Positions 63,362 through 64,000 of a DNA stretch of 64,000 nucleotides are shown here, in pieces; the stretch's first letter is position 1, and every line of letters starts with the position of its first letter. This stretch comes from an uncultured Adlercreutzia sp. (GTDB taxonomy: Bacteria; Actinomycetota; Coriobacteriia; Coriobacteriales; Eggerthellaceae), in NCBI GenBank assembly GCA_910589165.1, contig CAJUSP010000008.1:53795-117794 (forward strand). The letters are read 5' to 3'. The notes beneath the pieces were generated by a model. It searched no databases, was not told the origin of the DNA, and saw nothing but the letters and a program-made list of their open reading frames with translations. The position numbers were made by a program, and so were the translations under genes.

Positions 63362-63904
63362 ATGGCTAACATCAAGTCCCAGAAGAAGCGCATCATCACC
63401 AACGAGAAGGCTCGTATGCGCAATCGCGCCGTTAAGGCCGAGCTGAAGACCGCCATCCGCCACGTGAAGGACGCCGTGGCCGCCGAGGACGGCAAAGCTG
63501 CCTACGCCTTCGCCTGCGAGGCCTGCCGCCTCATGGACAAGGCCGTTTCCAAGGGCGTCATCCACAAGAACCAGGCCGCCAACCGCAAGAGCGGCATCAT
63601 GCACCTGGCCAACACCGTGGTGACCCCGGCCGACATCGAGGCCTACGAGAAGATGGCCCCGAAGGCCCCGAAGACCGGCTCCAAGAAGGCCGAGGCCCGC
63701 GCCGCCCGCAAGGCCGCCATGGCTGAGGCTTCCGAGGAGAAGGCCAAGCGCCGCGAGAAGCAGCTGAAGGAAGAGGAGAAGGCCGCCAAGCGCAAGGCCA
63801 AGGAGGCCGAGGAGGCCGCCAAGGCCGAGGCCGAGGCTGCTGCCGCCGCTGCCGCCGAGGAAGCCGCTGGCGAAGAGGCTCCTGCCGAGGAGGCCGCCGA
63901 GTAG
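63362..63904 (+). CDS. rpsT: 30S ribosomal protein S20 with long Ala/Glu/Lys-rich C-terminal extension
   Basis: Residues 1-88 are a normal S20: MANIKSQKKRIITNEKARMRN, AIRHVKDAV, and SKGVIHKNQAANRKSGIMHLAN. About 92 more residues follow, almost only Ala, Glu, Lys and Arg: first basic (KKAEARAARKAAM, KRREKQLKEEEKAAKRKAKE), then Ala/Glu-rich (EEAAKAEAEAAAAAAA) ending in an acidic tail. The extension should form a long helix with a charge gradient. At 180 residues it is twice the usual S20 length. ATG 63362 has GAAAGG upstream. No frameshift is needed, so the tail is a genuine extension, seen in some actinobacteria. Confidence 0.95.
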   Translation: MANIKSQKKRIITNEKARMRNRAVKAELKTAIRHVKDAVAAEDGKAAYAFACEACRLMDKAVSKGVIHKNQAANRKSGIMHLANTVVTPADIEAYEKMAPKAPKTGSKKAEARAARKAAMAEASEEKAKRREKQLKEEEKAAKRKAKEAEEAAKAEAEAAAAAAAEEAAGEEAPAEEAAE

Positions 63905-63946
63905 GCGACGCGCGACATATCGCGAACACGAGGGCGCCCCGAATTC

Positions 63947-64000
63947 TGAACTAGACCCCAAAAGCGGGACGGTTTAATAAAGTTCTCAAGCGGCCCTTAT
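63947..64000. mobile_element. probable terminal inverted repeat of an IS3-type insertion sequence, cut by window end
   Basis: Starting at 63947 the sequence reads TGAACTAGACCCCAAAAGCG then GGACGG. This resembles the ends of IS3/IS150-group elements (TG-ACT-GACCCC-AAAAG-T-GGAC pattern). It begins 43 bases after the rpsT stop, and the rest of the element would be to the right. Only one end is visible, so the element and its orientation are unproven. Confidence 0.55.

Overview
The window is high-GC DNA whose gene content and order point to an anaerobic actinobacterium of the class Coriobacteriia, most likely Eggerthellaceae (inference; no rRNA is present to confirm it). Supporting signs are GC-rich codons, SOS boxes of the Gram-positive GAAC-N4-GTTC type, an RNase Y plus RNase J pair, SpoVS in a non-Bacillus context, and cell-wall proteins with an LxxTG (LAKTG) sorting signal. 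No tRNA, rRNA or CRISPR array was recognised.

Layout. Bases 1-2086 hold the 3' part of a phenylacetate-CoA ligase gene and gluQ on the plus strand. From 2117 to 63031 almost everything is on the minus strand and forms a chain of housekeeping clusters: menA-like prenyltransferase, a lipoprotein, dut and nrdR; divergent lexA (plus strand); hflX; recA-recX-rny-ATPase-spoVS-miaB-miaA; ftsK-rodZ-like-yajQ-rimO-pgsA/cinA; dapA and rnj; pnp and dapB; PASTA protein, recO and rpsO; hrcA-dnaJ-rsmE-mtaB-DUF1848, then phoH-ybeY-dgkA-era; two tiny membrane proteins-dusB-hemW; lepA. A plus-strand flavoprotein gene (60519-61166) and rpsT (63362-63904) close the window, and the last about 54 bases look like the end of an IS3-type insertion sequence.

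The large accessory feature is a 17-kb block (25493-42279) with three tandem giant surface-protein genes (1886, 1859 and 1824 residues). Each has a signal peptide, a glycine-rich solenoid-like N-terminal half, DUF11-like repeats and a sortase signal. They sit between dapB and dapA, which are normally neighbours. A 152-base stretch at the 3' ends of two of them is identical, so the array has recombined recently.

The most interesting small-scale signals are: a 23-codon membrane-peptide gene divergent from lexA, under a near-consensus promoter covered by two perfect SOS boxes (a candidate SOS division inhibitor); an hflX leader with a minute upstream ORF and an inverted repeat ending just before the hflX ribosome-binding site; a roughly 108-nt structured RNA or leader with its own terminator in front of rny; and a family of palindromic repeats with two intergenic copies and one translated in frame inside mtaB. 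Other oddities are a PgsA-CinA fusion, a ribosomal protein S20 with a long Ala/Glu/Lys tail, and a kinase-less zinc-ribbon PASTA protein.
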